Under the pieces are notes generated by a model. The model was not told where the DNA came from. It did not search any database and saw only the letters and a list, made by a program, of their open reading frames with translations. Made by a program: the position numbers and the translations under genes. 58,448 nt of DNA from JACPNE01 sp964444465. Lineage in GTDB: Archaea; Nanobdellota; Nanobdellia; SCGC-AAA011-G17; JACPNG01. The stretch covers positions 1 to 58,448 of the forward strand of contig CAYUGZ010000002.1 of assembly GCA_964444465.1 (NCBI GenBank). Direction: 5' to 3'. Positions 1-7,863 of the stretch are shown here, piece by piece. Position 1 is the stretch's first letter. Each line of letters starts with the position of its first letter.

Positions 1-2
1 GG

Positions 3-443
3 ACAGGGGAGTGTACAGACATGAGTGTTTTATTAGCTTCTTTATTCATAAATGCAGGAATAGAAGATGTTAATCTATGTTTTGTAGACACCCAAGGTTA
101 TGGAATAGATCATTTAGCTGTTGGTGTTAAAATTGCTGAAGAAGATTTTGAGTTGTGGGACCCAACTTGTAATAGTTGTGAAGGATCAGCCCCAAAAACA
201 TCTAAATTTTGGAAGGTTGATTGTTTTGATATACAAGAATATTTGAAAAAACCATTACAAAGATGTCCTGATCAAACTCCATTTAATGAATGTTCTTCTT
301 TAACCGGATACTATTGTGAAGAAGGACAATTAATAGCCAAATGTGAAGAATGTGGTTGTTCTAATGAATCTATTTGTTACAACTCTAGATGTTATAAATG
401 TGAAGAAGGAGTTACATTTATAGAAGGACAATGTATAAAATAA
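3..443 (+). CDS. Transglutaminase-like protein, C-terminal part (5' end outside window)
   Basis: The reading frame is open back to the window edge, so the gene is truncated here; an internal ATG lies at 21. Just before that ATG the frame reads T-G-E-C-T-D, which fits the nucleophile motif (GxCxD) of transglutaminase-like cysteine peptidases. A catalytic-type His follows in DHLAVGV (codon near 111) and an Asp in LWDPT (near 159), giving a full Cys-His-Asp triad in the family order. After the domain comes a tail of about 60 residues with more than ten cysteines, probably disulfide-bonded and extracellular. The most likely role is a secreted or surface-anchored transglutaminase/protease-fold protein. 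The N-terminal signal region cannot be seen and the substrate is unknown. Confidence 0.65.
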   Translation, partial: TGECTDMSVLLASLFINAGIEDVNLCFVDTQGYGIDHLAVGVKIAEEDFELWDPTCNSCEGSAPKTSKFWKVDCFDIQEYLKKPLQRCPDQTPFNECSSLTGYYCEEGQLIAKCEECGCSNESICYNSRCYKCEEGVTFIEGQCIK

Positions 444-451
444 TCAATAAA

Positions 452-706
452 TTAAATTTTTTTATAAACTTTTTTCCTATGTTCAACTTCAATAACGAAG
501 ATTTTTAATTCATTATCTTTAATATCTATAATCAGTCTATAATCTCCAACACGTAAACTGAAATAAGAAATACCAATTAATCTTTTAATATGGTTATATG
601 GTCTTATTCTACATCTCTCAAGAGAAGAGATAATCCTTTTTCTTATCTCTTTTGGTAGTTTTTTTAATTGTCTTACTGCTCTTTCAGAATAAAGAATAGA
701 ATACAT
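452..706 (-). CDS. RelE/ParE-family toxin
   Basis: This 84-residue basic protein has the compact RelE fold pattern: an N-terminal helical region rich in Lys/Arg (RQLKKLPKEIRKRI), then the strand block FSLRVGDYRLIIDI and a C-terminal VEVEHRKKVYK. The Arg of DYR and the His-Arg of EHRKKVY sit where RelE-type mRNA interferases keep their RNA-contacting residues. The start codon directly abuts the stop codon of the upstream antitoxin, so the two are translationally coupled. By family knowledge it probably cleaves ribosome-bound mRNA; ParE-like activity against gyrase is less likely in this subfamily. Confidence 0.85.
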   Translation of the reverse strand: MYSILYSERAVRQLKKLPKEIRKRIISSLERCRIRPYNHIKRLIGISYFSLRVGDYRLIIDIKDNELKIFVIEVEHRKKVYKKI

Positions 707-925
707 CTATAATCCTAATTCTTTTTTTACTTGTTTATGAGTATAAAACTTCCCTTCTTTAAATTCTTTTTCAGCTTGTTTTATCCCTCTTTTAGTTTCT
801 TCAGACAATTCCATTGTATCTTCTATTAAATCCCATATAATCTCCTCATATGTCTCTTTATTGAAAAGTTTTCTTTTATTTAATTCGTTGTGTAATTCTT
901 TACTTATTTGGATAGTAGTTACCAT
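707..925 (-). CDS. Antitoxin of RelE-type toxin-antitoxin pair
   Basis: This 72-residue protein is the first gene of the pair. Its N-terminus (TTIQISKELHNELNKRK) looks like the short beta strand and helix of ribbon-helix-helix/VapB-RelB DNA-binding antitoxins. The charged C-terminal half (about residues 35-72) is typical of the flexible toxin-wrapping segment. Its TAG stop touches the toxin ATG. It is preceded by a TATA box and two copies of a 10-bp direct repeat spaced 20 bp, the second covering the start codon, which suggests autoregulation by the antitoxin or complex. Confidence 0.8.
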   Translation of the reverse strand: MVTTIQISKELHNELNKRKLFNKETYEEIIWDLIEDTMELSEETKRGIKQAEKEFKEGKFYTHKQVKKELGL

Positions 926-956
926 AGTAGACTATAGTTTACCATAGTTTATAAAT
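919..956 (-). promoter_or_regulatory. TA promoter with paired operator repeats
   Basis: On the minus strand a TATA box (plus-strand TTTATAAAT at 948-956) lies about 25 nt before the antitoxin ATG, consistent with a leaderless mRNA. TTACCATAGT occurs at 919-928 and again at 939-948, exactly 20 bp apart (two helical turns). One copy lies just downstream of the TATA box and the other covers the start codon, a position suited to blocking transcription. Confidence 0.55.
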
Positions 957-960
957 TTTT

Positions 961-1215
961 TTATTTTGATATAAAAACATTCCTTTCGCCACTATTATGT
1001 ATCCCTCTCCATTTTCCATTCAAATTGCAAACTGTCTTTCTCTTTCCATTTTCAACATAAGTAAGTGTATTAGGATCTCCTTCTTTAGGAAAATAAGTTG
1101 GTTTAGGTTGCATTCCACCACAACCATACAAAAGTAATAATCCAGCTAAAATTATAGGTCTAGCTCTTCTTCCAAAACCACTTAATGATCTACTCTCAAT
1201 ATTGTTATCTTTCAT
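961..1215 (-). CDS. Small predicted lipoprotein
   Basis: This 84-residue protein has an N-terminal charged stretch (RSLSGFGRRAR), a hydrophobic core IILAGLLLLY and then GCGG. LLLYGC fits a lipobox, so the Cys at about residue 32 may be lipidated after signal cleavage. The mature part is about 50 residues and matches no family I recognise. A TATA box (plus-strand GTTTATAAAC, about 1242-1251) and a GAGGT motif a few bases before the ATG support the start. Its stop lies directly beside the antitoxin promoter. Confidence 0.55.
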   Translation of the reverse strand: MKDNNIESRSLSGFGRRARPIILAGLLLLYGCGGMQPKPTYFPKEGDPNTLTYVENGKRKTVCNLNGKWRGIHNSGERNVFISK

Positions 1216-1464
1216 TTTAACCTCTATAAATCTAGATTTATTGTTTATAAACTTTACTATGGAGGGGTAGTTACTTTTTGAGTTTACAAATGATTAGGCT
1301 CAAAAATTTATTTTTAGTAAACTCTACAAGTAATGCCTTTCAAAAAGATAATTGATTTATCCATTCTACCTTTCTTCGTATTGCTTTTTTTTACTTCTAT
1401 AAATAGATAATATCTTCTCTTTTTATTGTGAAAATGTTTAGTATAAATCTATAACTTTATTGTT

Positions 1465-2844
1465 TTATCTCTTTTTTAATCTTTGCCCATCTAAGGTATC
1501 TTCTATAATAAATCCAGAATCTAAAATTTGATCCCTTACATCATCAGCTTTTTTCCAATCCTTATTTTTTCTTGCTTTTTCTCTTTCTTTCACCATTCGT
1601 TGAACTTTTCTCGGAATTTTCATTTCTTCTTTTTTAAGAATATCAAGTCCTAGTACTCTGTCCATTTCCTTAATAGTTTGATATTTTCCTTTAGCTTTTT
1701 CATCCCTCAACAAACCCCAAAGCACAGCCAATGCTTTAGGTGTGTTTAAATCATCATTAATAGATCTTTTAAATTTTTTTAAATAACTGATGTTAGTTTT
1801 TCCATCATCTCTTATTTCACTAGATATATTTTTTAATCTATCATAAGAATTTTGAGCATTTTTTAAATTTTTTAAACTAAAATCAAGAGGTTTTCTATAA
1901 TGAGCTGTCAAAACAAAATATCTATAAGCTACTGCCATAAATCCTTTTTGTTCTAATTCTGTTAAAGTAAGTAATCCTCCTGTAGATTTTGAGATTTTTT
2001 CCTTTTTTGATATCAAAAAATCATGGTGTAACCAATAATTTACAAATTTTCCACTCCCTGTTGCTCCTTCTGATTGAGCTATTTCATTAGTATGATGAAT
2101 AGGTATATGATCTATTCCCCCTGTATGAATATCAAATGTCTCTCCTAAATATTTCATTGACATTGCAGAACATTCTATATGCCATCCTGGAAAACCTTTC
2201 CCCCAAGGAGAATTCCATTCCATGTCTCTTTTTTCCCCTGACTTTGAGAACTTCCAAAGTGCAAAATCAGTTTTATTTCGTTTCTCCCCAATTTTTATTC
2301 TTTTTCCCGCTTGCAATCCTTCAACATCTAATTTTGCTAGGTCTCCATATCTCGGAAATTTAGAAGTATCATAATAAACTCCATCTGAAGTTAGGTAAGT
2401 AAATCCTTTTTTTTCTAATTTTTTAATGAGACTTATCTGTTCAGGAATGTGGTCTGTAGCTTTACATAAAACGTGAACTGGATGTATATTTAATTTAGAA
2501 GTGTCATCTAAAAATTGCTTAGTATATTTTTTAGATATATCCCACGCAGTTGTTTTCTGTTCTATTGCAGCTTTTTGTAATTTATCTTCTCCTTCATCTG
2601 CATCACTCGTCAAATGTCCTACATCAGTTATATTCATTACTTGTTTTACTTTGTATTTTCCATATTCTAAAACTCTTCTTACAATATCTGAGAAGATATA
2701 AGCTCTCATATTGCCTATATGTGCTTCACTATAAACAGTAGGGCCACAAGTATACATTTTAATTTTACTTTCATCTATTGGAACAAAAATTTCAATCTTC
2801 CTACCCAAAGTATTCATAAACTTAATTTTTGCTTTTTCTTCCAT
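1465..2844 (-). CDS. cysS: Cysteinyl-tRNA synthetase
   Basis: This class I aminoacyl-tRNA synthetase charges tRNA-Cys in the cytosol. At 459 residues it has the normal family length. It carries the zinc-site Cys33 in CGPTVY, the HIGH-type signature HIGN (residues 42-45), zinc ligands in WHIECS and HHTNE, and the KMSKS-type loop KISKSTGG near residue 285. The ATG at 2842-2844 places these motifs at the usual distances. It stands alone, between the toxin-antitoxin/lipoprotein block and a decayed gene upstream. No defect is visible. Confidence 0.97.
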   Translation of the reverse strand: MEEKAKIKFMNTLGRKIEIFVPIDESKIKMYTCGPTVYSEAHIGNMRAYIFSDIVRRVLEYGKYKVKQVMNITDVGHLTSDADEGEDKLQKAAIEQKTTAWDISKKYTKQFLDDTSKLNIHPVHVLCKATDHIPEQISLIKKLEKKGFTYLTSDGVYYDTSKFPRYGDLAKLDVEGLQAGKRIKIGEKRNKTDFALWKFSKSGEKRDMEWNSPWGKGFPGWHIECSAMSMKYLGETFDIHTGGIDHIPIHHTNEIAQSEGATGSGKFVNYWLHHDFLISKKEKISKSTGGLLTLTELEQKGFMAVAYRYFVLTAHYRKPLDFSLKNLKNAQNSYDRLKNISSEIRDDGKTNISYLKKFKRSINDDLNTPKALAVLWGLLRDEKAKGKYQTIKEMDRVLGLDILKKEEMKIPRKVQRMVKEREKARKNKDWKKADDVRDQILDSGFIIEDTLDGQRLKKR

Positions 2845-2886
2845 ATTGACCTATTCTTTAATGATATTTTTATGTTCAGTTTTTCC

Positions 2887-3460
2887 CTAAGATAGATTAT
2901 TATTAACTAATGATTTTTTTAAAACTTTTCCCTTTTTATCAACAATAAATCTTTTTTTCAAACGATTTGAGAGAGATATTAGTCGTTTGTTAAAATGTTG
3001 AAGTTCTTTTCTATCATCTTTAAGAAGATGCCTTAGAATTCTAATTACATCTTCTGGGCTTTTTGCAGTTTCTATTCCTTTAATAATATTATTTGAGGTC
3101 TTAAGTTTTTTACTAATCTCAGGAAACATTGCATTAAGGATTCCAGATTTTTGAAGTCTTTCAATAAATACTTTTCTTTCTTTTGATCTTAAAATAGCTT
3201 GAAGCATTCCAAAATATGCATGTCCTTTAGCATATTTCCCATGAAATGGGTCTGTAGTATTCCATTTTTTAATAAGTCTCGCCAAACTTTTGGCGAAAAT
3301 GTACAATTTTTTGTTATTGATGAAATCTATATTGAAACGAGCGCATAATTTTACAAATCTTGATGTTAATATAAAAGGGTTTTCGTTTCTTGGAGAGATT
3401 ATTGGAATAAGATTTTTTTGTTTGATTGCATCAAGTGCATTGTAAGGGTCATACACATCT
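2887..3460 (-). pseudogene. Remnant of a poly(A) polymerase/CCA-type nucleotidyltransferase
   Basis: The open frame extends to 3570, but its first codon is TTG and the first 35 or so residues are antisense to the GNAT gene and look like random sequence. From about 3459 downward it resembles the C-terminal half of class II nucleotidyltransferases: YDPYNALDAIKQK (compare IDPFGGLEDLKNK), NPFILTSRFVKLCARF (compare DPLRILRAIRFAARL) and a late GILNAMFPEI (compare GLLxxLFPEL). The N-terminal catalytic half with the GS and DxD motifs is missing and its place is taken by the divergent GNAT gene and promoter. No in-frame ATG starts the conserved part. I read it as a truncated relic; the family assignment is tentative. 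Confidence 0.4.
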
Positions 3461-3470
3461 GCAGATAAAA

Positions 3471-3480
3471 AATATATAAA
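3471..3480 (+). promoter_or_regulatory. TATA box for GNAT gene
   Basis: AATATATAAA lies about 21 nt (from its centre) before the ATG at 3497, fitting an archaeal promoter with an almost leaderless transcript. It lies at the upstream end of the conserved part of the opposing relic. Confidence 0.5.
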
Positions 3481-3496
3481 AGAAATCTCAAAATTG

Positions 3497-3910
3497 ATGC
3501 TTAAAGAATTAGAAAACCCTAATGATAAATTTCCAGTAGATTTAATTTCTAAATTTAGAGAACATGCCAAAGAGGATAGTATCTCTATGGAGTTAAATAA
3601 TCCAAATTTAATATCTTTCTTAGCTATAAATAATGATAAACTTATAGGTTTTATTGTAGGATATAAAGAAGAATCTAATAATACAATGATACATTATATA
3701 GCAGGAGATAAGATCGAAACTAAGAAACTTTTACTTAATAGATTTATTGATGAATGTAAGAAAATAAGTATAGATCATATAAAGACTGACACATTTGAAT
3801 TCATGGAGAATAATGAATTTTTTAAAGAAGAAGGATTTGTATTAACAAAAAAAGAGAAGATAACTGATGATTTAGAAATGTTATGGTATGAAATTGATAT
3901 AAAAATATAA
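3497..3910 (+). CDS. GNAT-family N-acetyltransferase-like protein
   Basis: This protein of about 137 residues has the layout of a GNAT domain: a central strand pair FLAINNDKLIGFIVGYKEE (about residues 35-53), a helix region (TKKLLLNRFIDECKK) in the position of the acetyl-CoA loop, and a C-terminal EEGFVLTKKEKI strand typical of the YxxxGF end of GNATs. The canonical R/Q-x-x-G-x-G/A pyrophosphate loop is not clear, so activity is uncertain. ATG 3497 is preferred over the TTG at 3494 because of the TATA box at 3471-3480. A DUF2268 protease gene follows 12 bp later, probably in the same operon. Confidence 0.55.
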   Translation: MLKELENPNDKFPVDLISKFREHAKEDSISMELNNPNLISFLAINNDKLIGFIVGYKEESNNTMIHYIAGDKIETKKLLLNRFIDECKKISIDHIKTDTFEFMENNEFFKEEGFVLTKKEKITDDLEMLWYEIDIKI

Positions 3911-3922
3911 GTTTATTAGACG

Positions 3923-4708
3923 ATGAATAAAATAAATATTAAAGATTGGGAACTTTTAATTTATTTTCCAAAAATAAATAAAGAAAATGATCTATTTGAA
4001 TTTCCTAAAGAATTGTTAGATAGATTTGAGTGTGCTAATGAAGATCTAAAACAAACACTTTCTTTTTGGATAGGTGATACTTCAAAATCGAATTTAGAAT
4101 TGAATAAAAATAAAATAATGGAAAATATTTCTGAATCTTTTGAAAAATCTAATGAAATTCTCTCTGGAAAAGGTAAAATATCTGTAATAGTTCTTCCAAC
4201 ATTTGATGAATTTATAGTTGATAGTTTAGGGGGCAGTTGTGGATATGTTGCTTATAATGATACCATTTGGCTTTACATTAATCCTAATGCAAGCTCTCAA
4301 TCTATACAAGAAACAATTTGTCATGAATATCATCATATTAAGAGGAGAGAGATTTATACAGAAGAAGAATTAAATGAGAAGATAACATTAAAAGAATGTT
4401 TTGTTACAGAAGGATTAGCAGAACATTTTAAAGAAAAAATTTTAGGAATTAAACAAGCATCATATACAAATGTGTTAAGTGAAGAAGAAATAAAAGAATT
4501 ATTAAAAAACCTGAAAAATAAACTAGATAGTAGAGATAGTTCCCTTATAGATGGCATACTCTTTGGCAATGATCAATATAAAAATTCTACTGGATATACA
4601 ATTGGATATTATCTAGTTAAAAATTTTTTAGAGTCTAATCTTGATCTAAATTGGGAAGAATTAACTAAACTTCCAGCAGACGAGTTTATTAATAATTATT
4701 TCAACTAA
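3923..4708 (+). CDS. DUF2268-type predicted zinc metalloprotease
   Basis: This 261-residue soluble protein has an HExxH motif at residues 134-138 (HEYHH) inside ETICHEYHHIKR, and a later Glu163 in VTEGLAEHF that fits a gluzincin third ligand. The C-terminal GYTIGYYLV matches the conserved GYxIGY block of DUF2268. The N-terminal 80 residues are helical and variable. The family is predicted to be a Zn-dependent protease; no substrate is known. It follows the GNAT gene by 12 bp. Its last 48 bp overlap the end of the convergent racemase-like gene. Confidence 0.75.
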   Translation: MNKINIKDWELLIYFPKINKENDLFEFPKELLDRFECANEDLKQTLSFWIGDTSKSNLELNKNKIMENISESFEKSNEILSGKGKISVIVLPTFDEFIVDSLGGSCGYVAYNDTIWLYINPNASSQSIQETICHEYHHIKRREIYTEEELNEKITLKECFVTEGLAEHFKEKILGIKQASYTNVLSEEEIKELLKNLKNKLDSRDSSLIDGILFGNDQYKNSTGYTIGYYLVKNFLESNLDLNWEELTKLPADEFINNYFN

Positions 4709-5323
4709 AACATCGATTGTATTAATTTTAGATAAATTTTCATTATCAAGCATCACCCCAAATTCTGTACAACCTAAAATTATAGTTTCAGCTTTTTTAT
4801 CTAAATATTTTTCACAAATTTTTTTTACTTTGTTTACTTGAAGACTTTTATTTATTCCTTTATTAAAATTAAAAATTGAATCTGTTAATATTTCAATTTC
4901 TTTTTCATTTGGTTCTACAATATTAATTCCTTCAAATCTATACAATCCTTGTTTTATAGTATTTTTTGTGCCTATAACAAAAGCTGATTTTATTTCTTTT
5001 TTGATTAATGATTTATTTAACTCTTGTTTTAAATCGAGAATTGGAGTTTTAATCTCTCTTTGTAACCTATCATAGAACAAATGTATTGTATTACAAACAA
5101 TTACTATAAAATCAACCCCAAATTTATCTAATTCTTTTAATCCTTTTATATAAGGGGTTAATTCTTCATCCGAAATATCATCATAGATTAGTTCAGGAGC
5201 AGGAATACTATTAATGATTATTTGGGGAAAGTCTTCATTACTTTTAATTAATCCTTTTTTTTGTAATTTTATAATTAACTTATTATAAAACTCTCCAGTT
5301 GCTTCTGGTCCTATTCCTCCCAA
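4661..5323 (-). CDS. Aspartate/glutamate racemase-family protein
   Basis: Family motifs are GGIGPEAT at the N-terminus, the first catalytic-type Cys in VIVCNTIH and the second in ILGCTEFGVML, as in PLP-independent Asp/Glu racemases and hydantoin racemase-like enzymes. The only usual start is TTG at 5321-5323, which falls inside the first conserved strand: nine in-frame codons upstream still encode ILGGTKIGV, matching the family start KIGVLGG, but contain no ATG, GTG or TTG before the stop at 5351-5353. A TATA-like CTATAAATT lies at about 5349-5357. The start is therefore uncertain. D-amino acid metabolism is the likely role. Confidence 0.75.
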   Translation of the reverse strand: MGGIGPEATGEFYNKLIIKLQKKGLIKSNEDFPQIIINSIPAPELIYDDISDEELTPYIKGLKELDKFGVDFIVIVCNTIHLFYDRLQREIKTPILDLKQELNKSLIKKEIKSAFVIGTKNTIKQGLYRFEGINIVEPNEKEIEILTDSIFNFNKGINKSLQVNKVKKICEKYLDKKAETIILGCTEFGVMLDNENLSKINTIDVLVEIIINKLVCWKFS

Positions 5324-5443
5324 AACACCAATTTTAGTGCCACCGAGAATTTATAGATAAATCTAAGAAAAAGTTATTTCTATTGCCAAAGACAATCACT
5401 TTTTGTTTTCATAATAATATTTAAGAAAATAAGTATTTAAATC

Positions 5444-5866
5444 TTATGTTTTATTAGTTAATCTATTAATCTCTCTTTTTAATAACACATTTTGAGCATT
5501 TAAATTTTTAACATTCATATCTAAATTATGAAGTTTAGCTATCAAATCATTTATCATATCCATCATCTCTTTAGATTCTAAACTAAACTTCTCTGGTTTG
5601 ATAATATCAATAGAACTAGGCATGTAATCAAAACAAAAACCAACTATCTCCTTAGATTCATTAAATTCCATCTCTAAATCAACAAAACTAGAAAACATTC
5701 CTTTAAATTTTTCTTCTTTTAATTGCTCAGCATCATAAAGAACATGATTAATAATCTTAAAATTTTCTTCTATTCTCTCTATATACTTTCTTATAGTCAT
5801 CTCTACATGTTCTTTTGGAGATCCAACTACTTCCACTACAACTTTAGCTAATATCTTTTCGTTCAT
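5444..5866 (-). CDS. Conserved-looking protein with C-terminal coiled coil, unknown function
   Basis: This acidic 140-residue protein has no family I recognise. An alpha/beta domain occupies roughly residues 1-90, beginning ILAKVVVEVVGSPKEHVE and including a VGFCFDYMP segment. A predicted coiled coil (about residues 98-137, heptads with LIAKLHNL and VLLKREINRL) follows, suggesting oligomerisation. It lies downstream of the deoxyribosyltransferase-like gene on the same strand, separated by 63 bp, and may share its transcript. No signal peptide or membrane segment is visible. Confidence 0.55.
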   Translation of the reverse strand: MNEKILAKVVVEVVGSPKEHVEMTIRKYIERIEENFKIINHVLYDAEQLKEEKFKGMFSSFVDLEMEFNESKEIVGFCFDYMPSSIDIIKPEKFSLESKEMMDMINDLIAKLHNLDMNVKNLNAQNVLLKREINRLTNKT

Positions 5867-5929
5867 AGATGAGACTTACTCCTTATCCTTTTTATAACTT
5901 ACTTTTTTCCTAATGTAGCTCAATTAAAT

Positions 5930-6337
5930 CTATATATTTAATCTACTTAATTTTTGTTTTAAATCTTTTAAATCTTCAAATTCAATGACTTTATCTATAT
6001 GTCTTCTAAAGATACTATCATAAATGCTCTTTTGTATAGCTAGCATGATTTTTTTCTTTTTAGCTAGAGAATAACCTAATTCAACTAACATCCCCTGACT
6101 TATTTCAGAAGATCTGACAAAGAAAAGAATCAAATCAGAATTATCAATTTTTCTAAATGCTTTTTTCATAATTTGTTTTCCACTCCATTTTTCATTAATA
6201 AATTGTTCAGAATCAAAAATTGTAGAATAATATTCATGTCCTGCTTCCTTTATAGCTTCATGAATTTGAGGAATTATTTTCTTTAATTCTTTAGGATCTT
6301 CTCCCATGAATCTATATGATATAAAAATCTTTTTCAT
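5930..6337 (-). CDS. Nucleoside 2-deoxyribosyltransferase-like (TIR/STALD-related) protein
   Basis: This 135-residue protein begins MKKIFISYRF, the first strand of the nucleoside-deoxyribosyltransferase/TIR-like Rossmann fold. It has a DLILFFVRSSE strand and then GMLVELGYSLAKKKK (Glu86 in VELGYSLA), the conserved catalytic-Glu region of that family (normally E-x-G-x-A). Members cleave or exchange N-glycosidic bonds in nucleosides, and related proteins act on NAD or nucleotides in defence and signalling. Its ATG overlaps the last 4 bp of the upstream lamin-tail gene, indicating coupled translation. Substrate and role remain open. Confidence 0.7.
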   Translation of the reverse strand: MKKIFISYRFMGEDPKELKKIIPQIHEAIKEAGHEYYSTIFDSEQFINEKWSGKQIMKKAFRKIDNSDLILFFVRSSEISQGMLVELGYSLAKKKKIMLAIQKSIYDSIFRRHIDKVIEFEDLKDLKQKLSRLNI

Positions 6338-7800
6338 CTTCTAATATCTTTTCGTTCATTTAATAACACCAATGTTAATATTATTAACAATCCAATGAAT
6401 AAAAACACTCCCAATCTTGAAGCTTCTTTGCTTGTGTTTTCATAAATTGTTTCACCAGTTAATTTATTTAAATTTTGTTGTGTTTCTTCTTTAACATTTT
6501 CGTTTTTAATACTTTCTTTTTTAGGAATCTCTTCTTTAATAATCCCTACAATCTTTTTACAATCTTTACTTTCACCAGATACTTTTATATCTTCAGTATC
6601 TTTAACATCCAAACCTTTTACAACAATCTTATACTCTCCATCTTCATATTTTTTATCACAATTTAATATTAATTGAATTGGGATAGTCATTGTATAACTT
6701 TTAAATTTATCTTCAACATTAGTTTTAGAGATCTTAGTTATTCTCTCATCTTTCTTTTCAATGTAAAAACTAATTGTTTTTTTATTAGTTTCCCCTTTAT
6801 ACAAAGTTAATTTAACTCTTATACTAGAACCCCATTCTGCTTTTTTATTACTTCCAAGATCATATACTTTATCTATTTTAATATTAGAATCTATAACCTC
6901 TTCAATAGTTGAGTTGTCTTTATTTTCTTTTCCTGGAGTTGTTTCTGTTGTTTGCCAAAGATCATCTATTTTAGACCAACTCAATCCCTCTCTACTATCA
7001 CTATAACTTACTTCATCAATTAAAACATTTGAATTGAACAAACTTATTACTTCTAATCCATCATTATTCAACAATCCAGAAAAACCATTCATATAGATTG
7101 TTAGATAATCTTTAGTTTTTATGATAGTATTATCTTCAACATTAGTATCTGAAATGATTATTTTTTTGTTAGAACTGTCTATTAACTCTAATCCACTTAG
7201 ATCTTTATCTTCATCATGATCATTATAAAGTTCAATCCATTCTCCCTCAGGCAAATTATCATTATCATCTCCTATTGGATCTGGTAAAAATTCACTTATC
7301 TCAATTTTAGAGAAATTTGTTATTATTAGATTATTAACACCTATAGTTTTACTACATTCTTGCCACAATCCAGTTGTATCTGGGATTCTACATAAAGATT
7401 TCCCATTTCCAGAAGCACCCCAATTTTCATTATAACTTATTGTATCTAAGATGGTATCATTTTGATCTTTTATTATTATAACATCATTATCATTATTCAA
7501 ATTATTTCCAATTGTTGCTCCAACACTATAAACAGAAGCTTCTATGTCTGAAAAATCAAAATCTTCTTCAACAATTAAAGCAAAGTTATTATTTACACTT
7601 TTTAATTCTATTAAAATATCTTCAGATTTTAAATCTTGTATTTTATATCCAGTTAAATTTACAAAAGAATCTAAAATTAATTCTACATATTCATTATTGT
7701 TGTCAGAACTAGAAGGATTGTACATTATTTCATTTATTATAACACTAGCAGAAGTTAATTTAATAAACAAAAAGAAAAATAAGATTATGTACTTAAACAT
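6334..7800 (-). CDS. Surface protein with two lamin-tail domains and C-terminal membrane anchor
   Basis: The 488 residues start with a signal peptide (IILFFFLFIKLTSAS). Two lamin-tail (LTD) domains follow: residues about 19-130 (VIINEIMYNPSS, NEYVELIL, TGYKIQDL) and about 166-290 (IEISEFLPDP, GEWIELYND, LSGLELID). A beta-rich domain (about 300-410) and a charged linker lead to one transmembrane helix (GVFLFIGLLIILTLVLL) and a basic tail, so it is membrane-anchored with the domains outside. LTDs in prokaryotic surface proteins are thought to be binding modules. The next gene, an NDT-like protein, overlaps it by 4 bp. Confidence 0.8.
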   Translation of the reverse strand: MFKYIILFFFLFIKLTSASVIINEIMYNPSSSDNNNEYVELILDSFVNLTGYKIQDLKSEDILIELKSVNNNFALIVEEDFDFSDIEASVYSVGATIGNNLNNDNDVIIIKDQNDTILDTISYNENWGASGNGKSLCRIPDTTGLWQECSKTIGVNNLIITNFSKIEISEFLPDPIGDDNDNLPEGEWIELYNDHDEDKDLSGLELIDSSNKKIIISDTNVEDNTIIKTKDYLTIYMNGFSGLLNNDGLEVISLFNSNVLIDEVSYSDSREGLSWSKIDDLWQTTETTPGKENKDNSTIEEVIDSNIKIDKVYDLGSNKKAEWGSSIRVKLTLYKGETNKKTISFYIEKKDERITKISKTNVEDKFKSYTMTIPIQLILNCDKKYEDGEYKIVVKGLDVKDTEDIKVSGESKDCKKIVGIIKEEIPKKESIKNENVKEETQQNLNKLTGETIYENTSKEASRLGVFLFIGLLIILTLVLLNERKDIRR

Positions 7801-7830
7801 GATATCTAACTATCACAAATATTTAAATAA

Positions 7831-7840
7831 TTTTATAAAA
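7831..7840 (+). promoter_or_regulatory. TATA box for cyclopropane synthase gene
   Basis: TTTTATAAAA is centred about 28 nt before the ATG at 7864. An alternative AT-rich box (ATTTAAATAA, 7821-7830) lies just upstream and could serve the divergent lamin-tail gene. Confidence 0.45.
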
Positions 7841-7863
7841 TTGAATACTATCTTTAAAACAAA

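Noticed and set aside
1333..1410. 25-codon hydrophobic ORF beginning MPFKKIIDLSIL
   Set aside because: It has no ribosome binding site, and an ORF this short occurs by chance in AT-rich DNA. An 8-bp inverted repeat nearby (GAGTTTAC 1280-1287, GTAAACTC 1317-1324) is noted but its loop is 29 nt.
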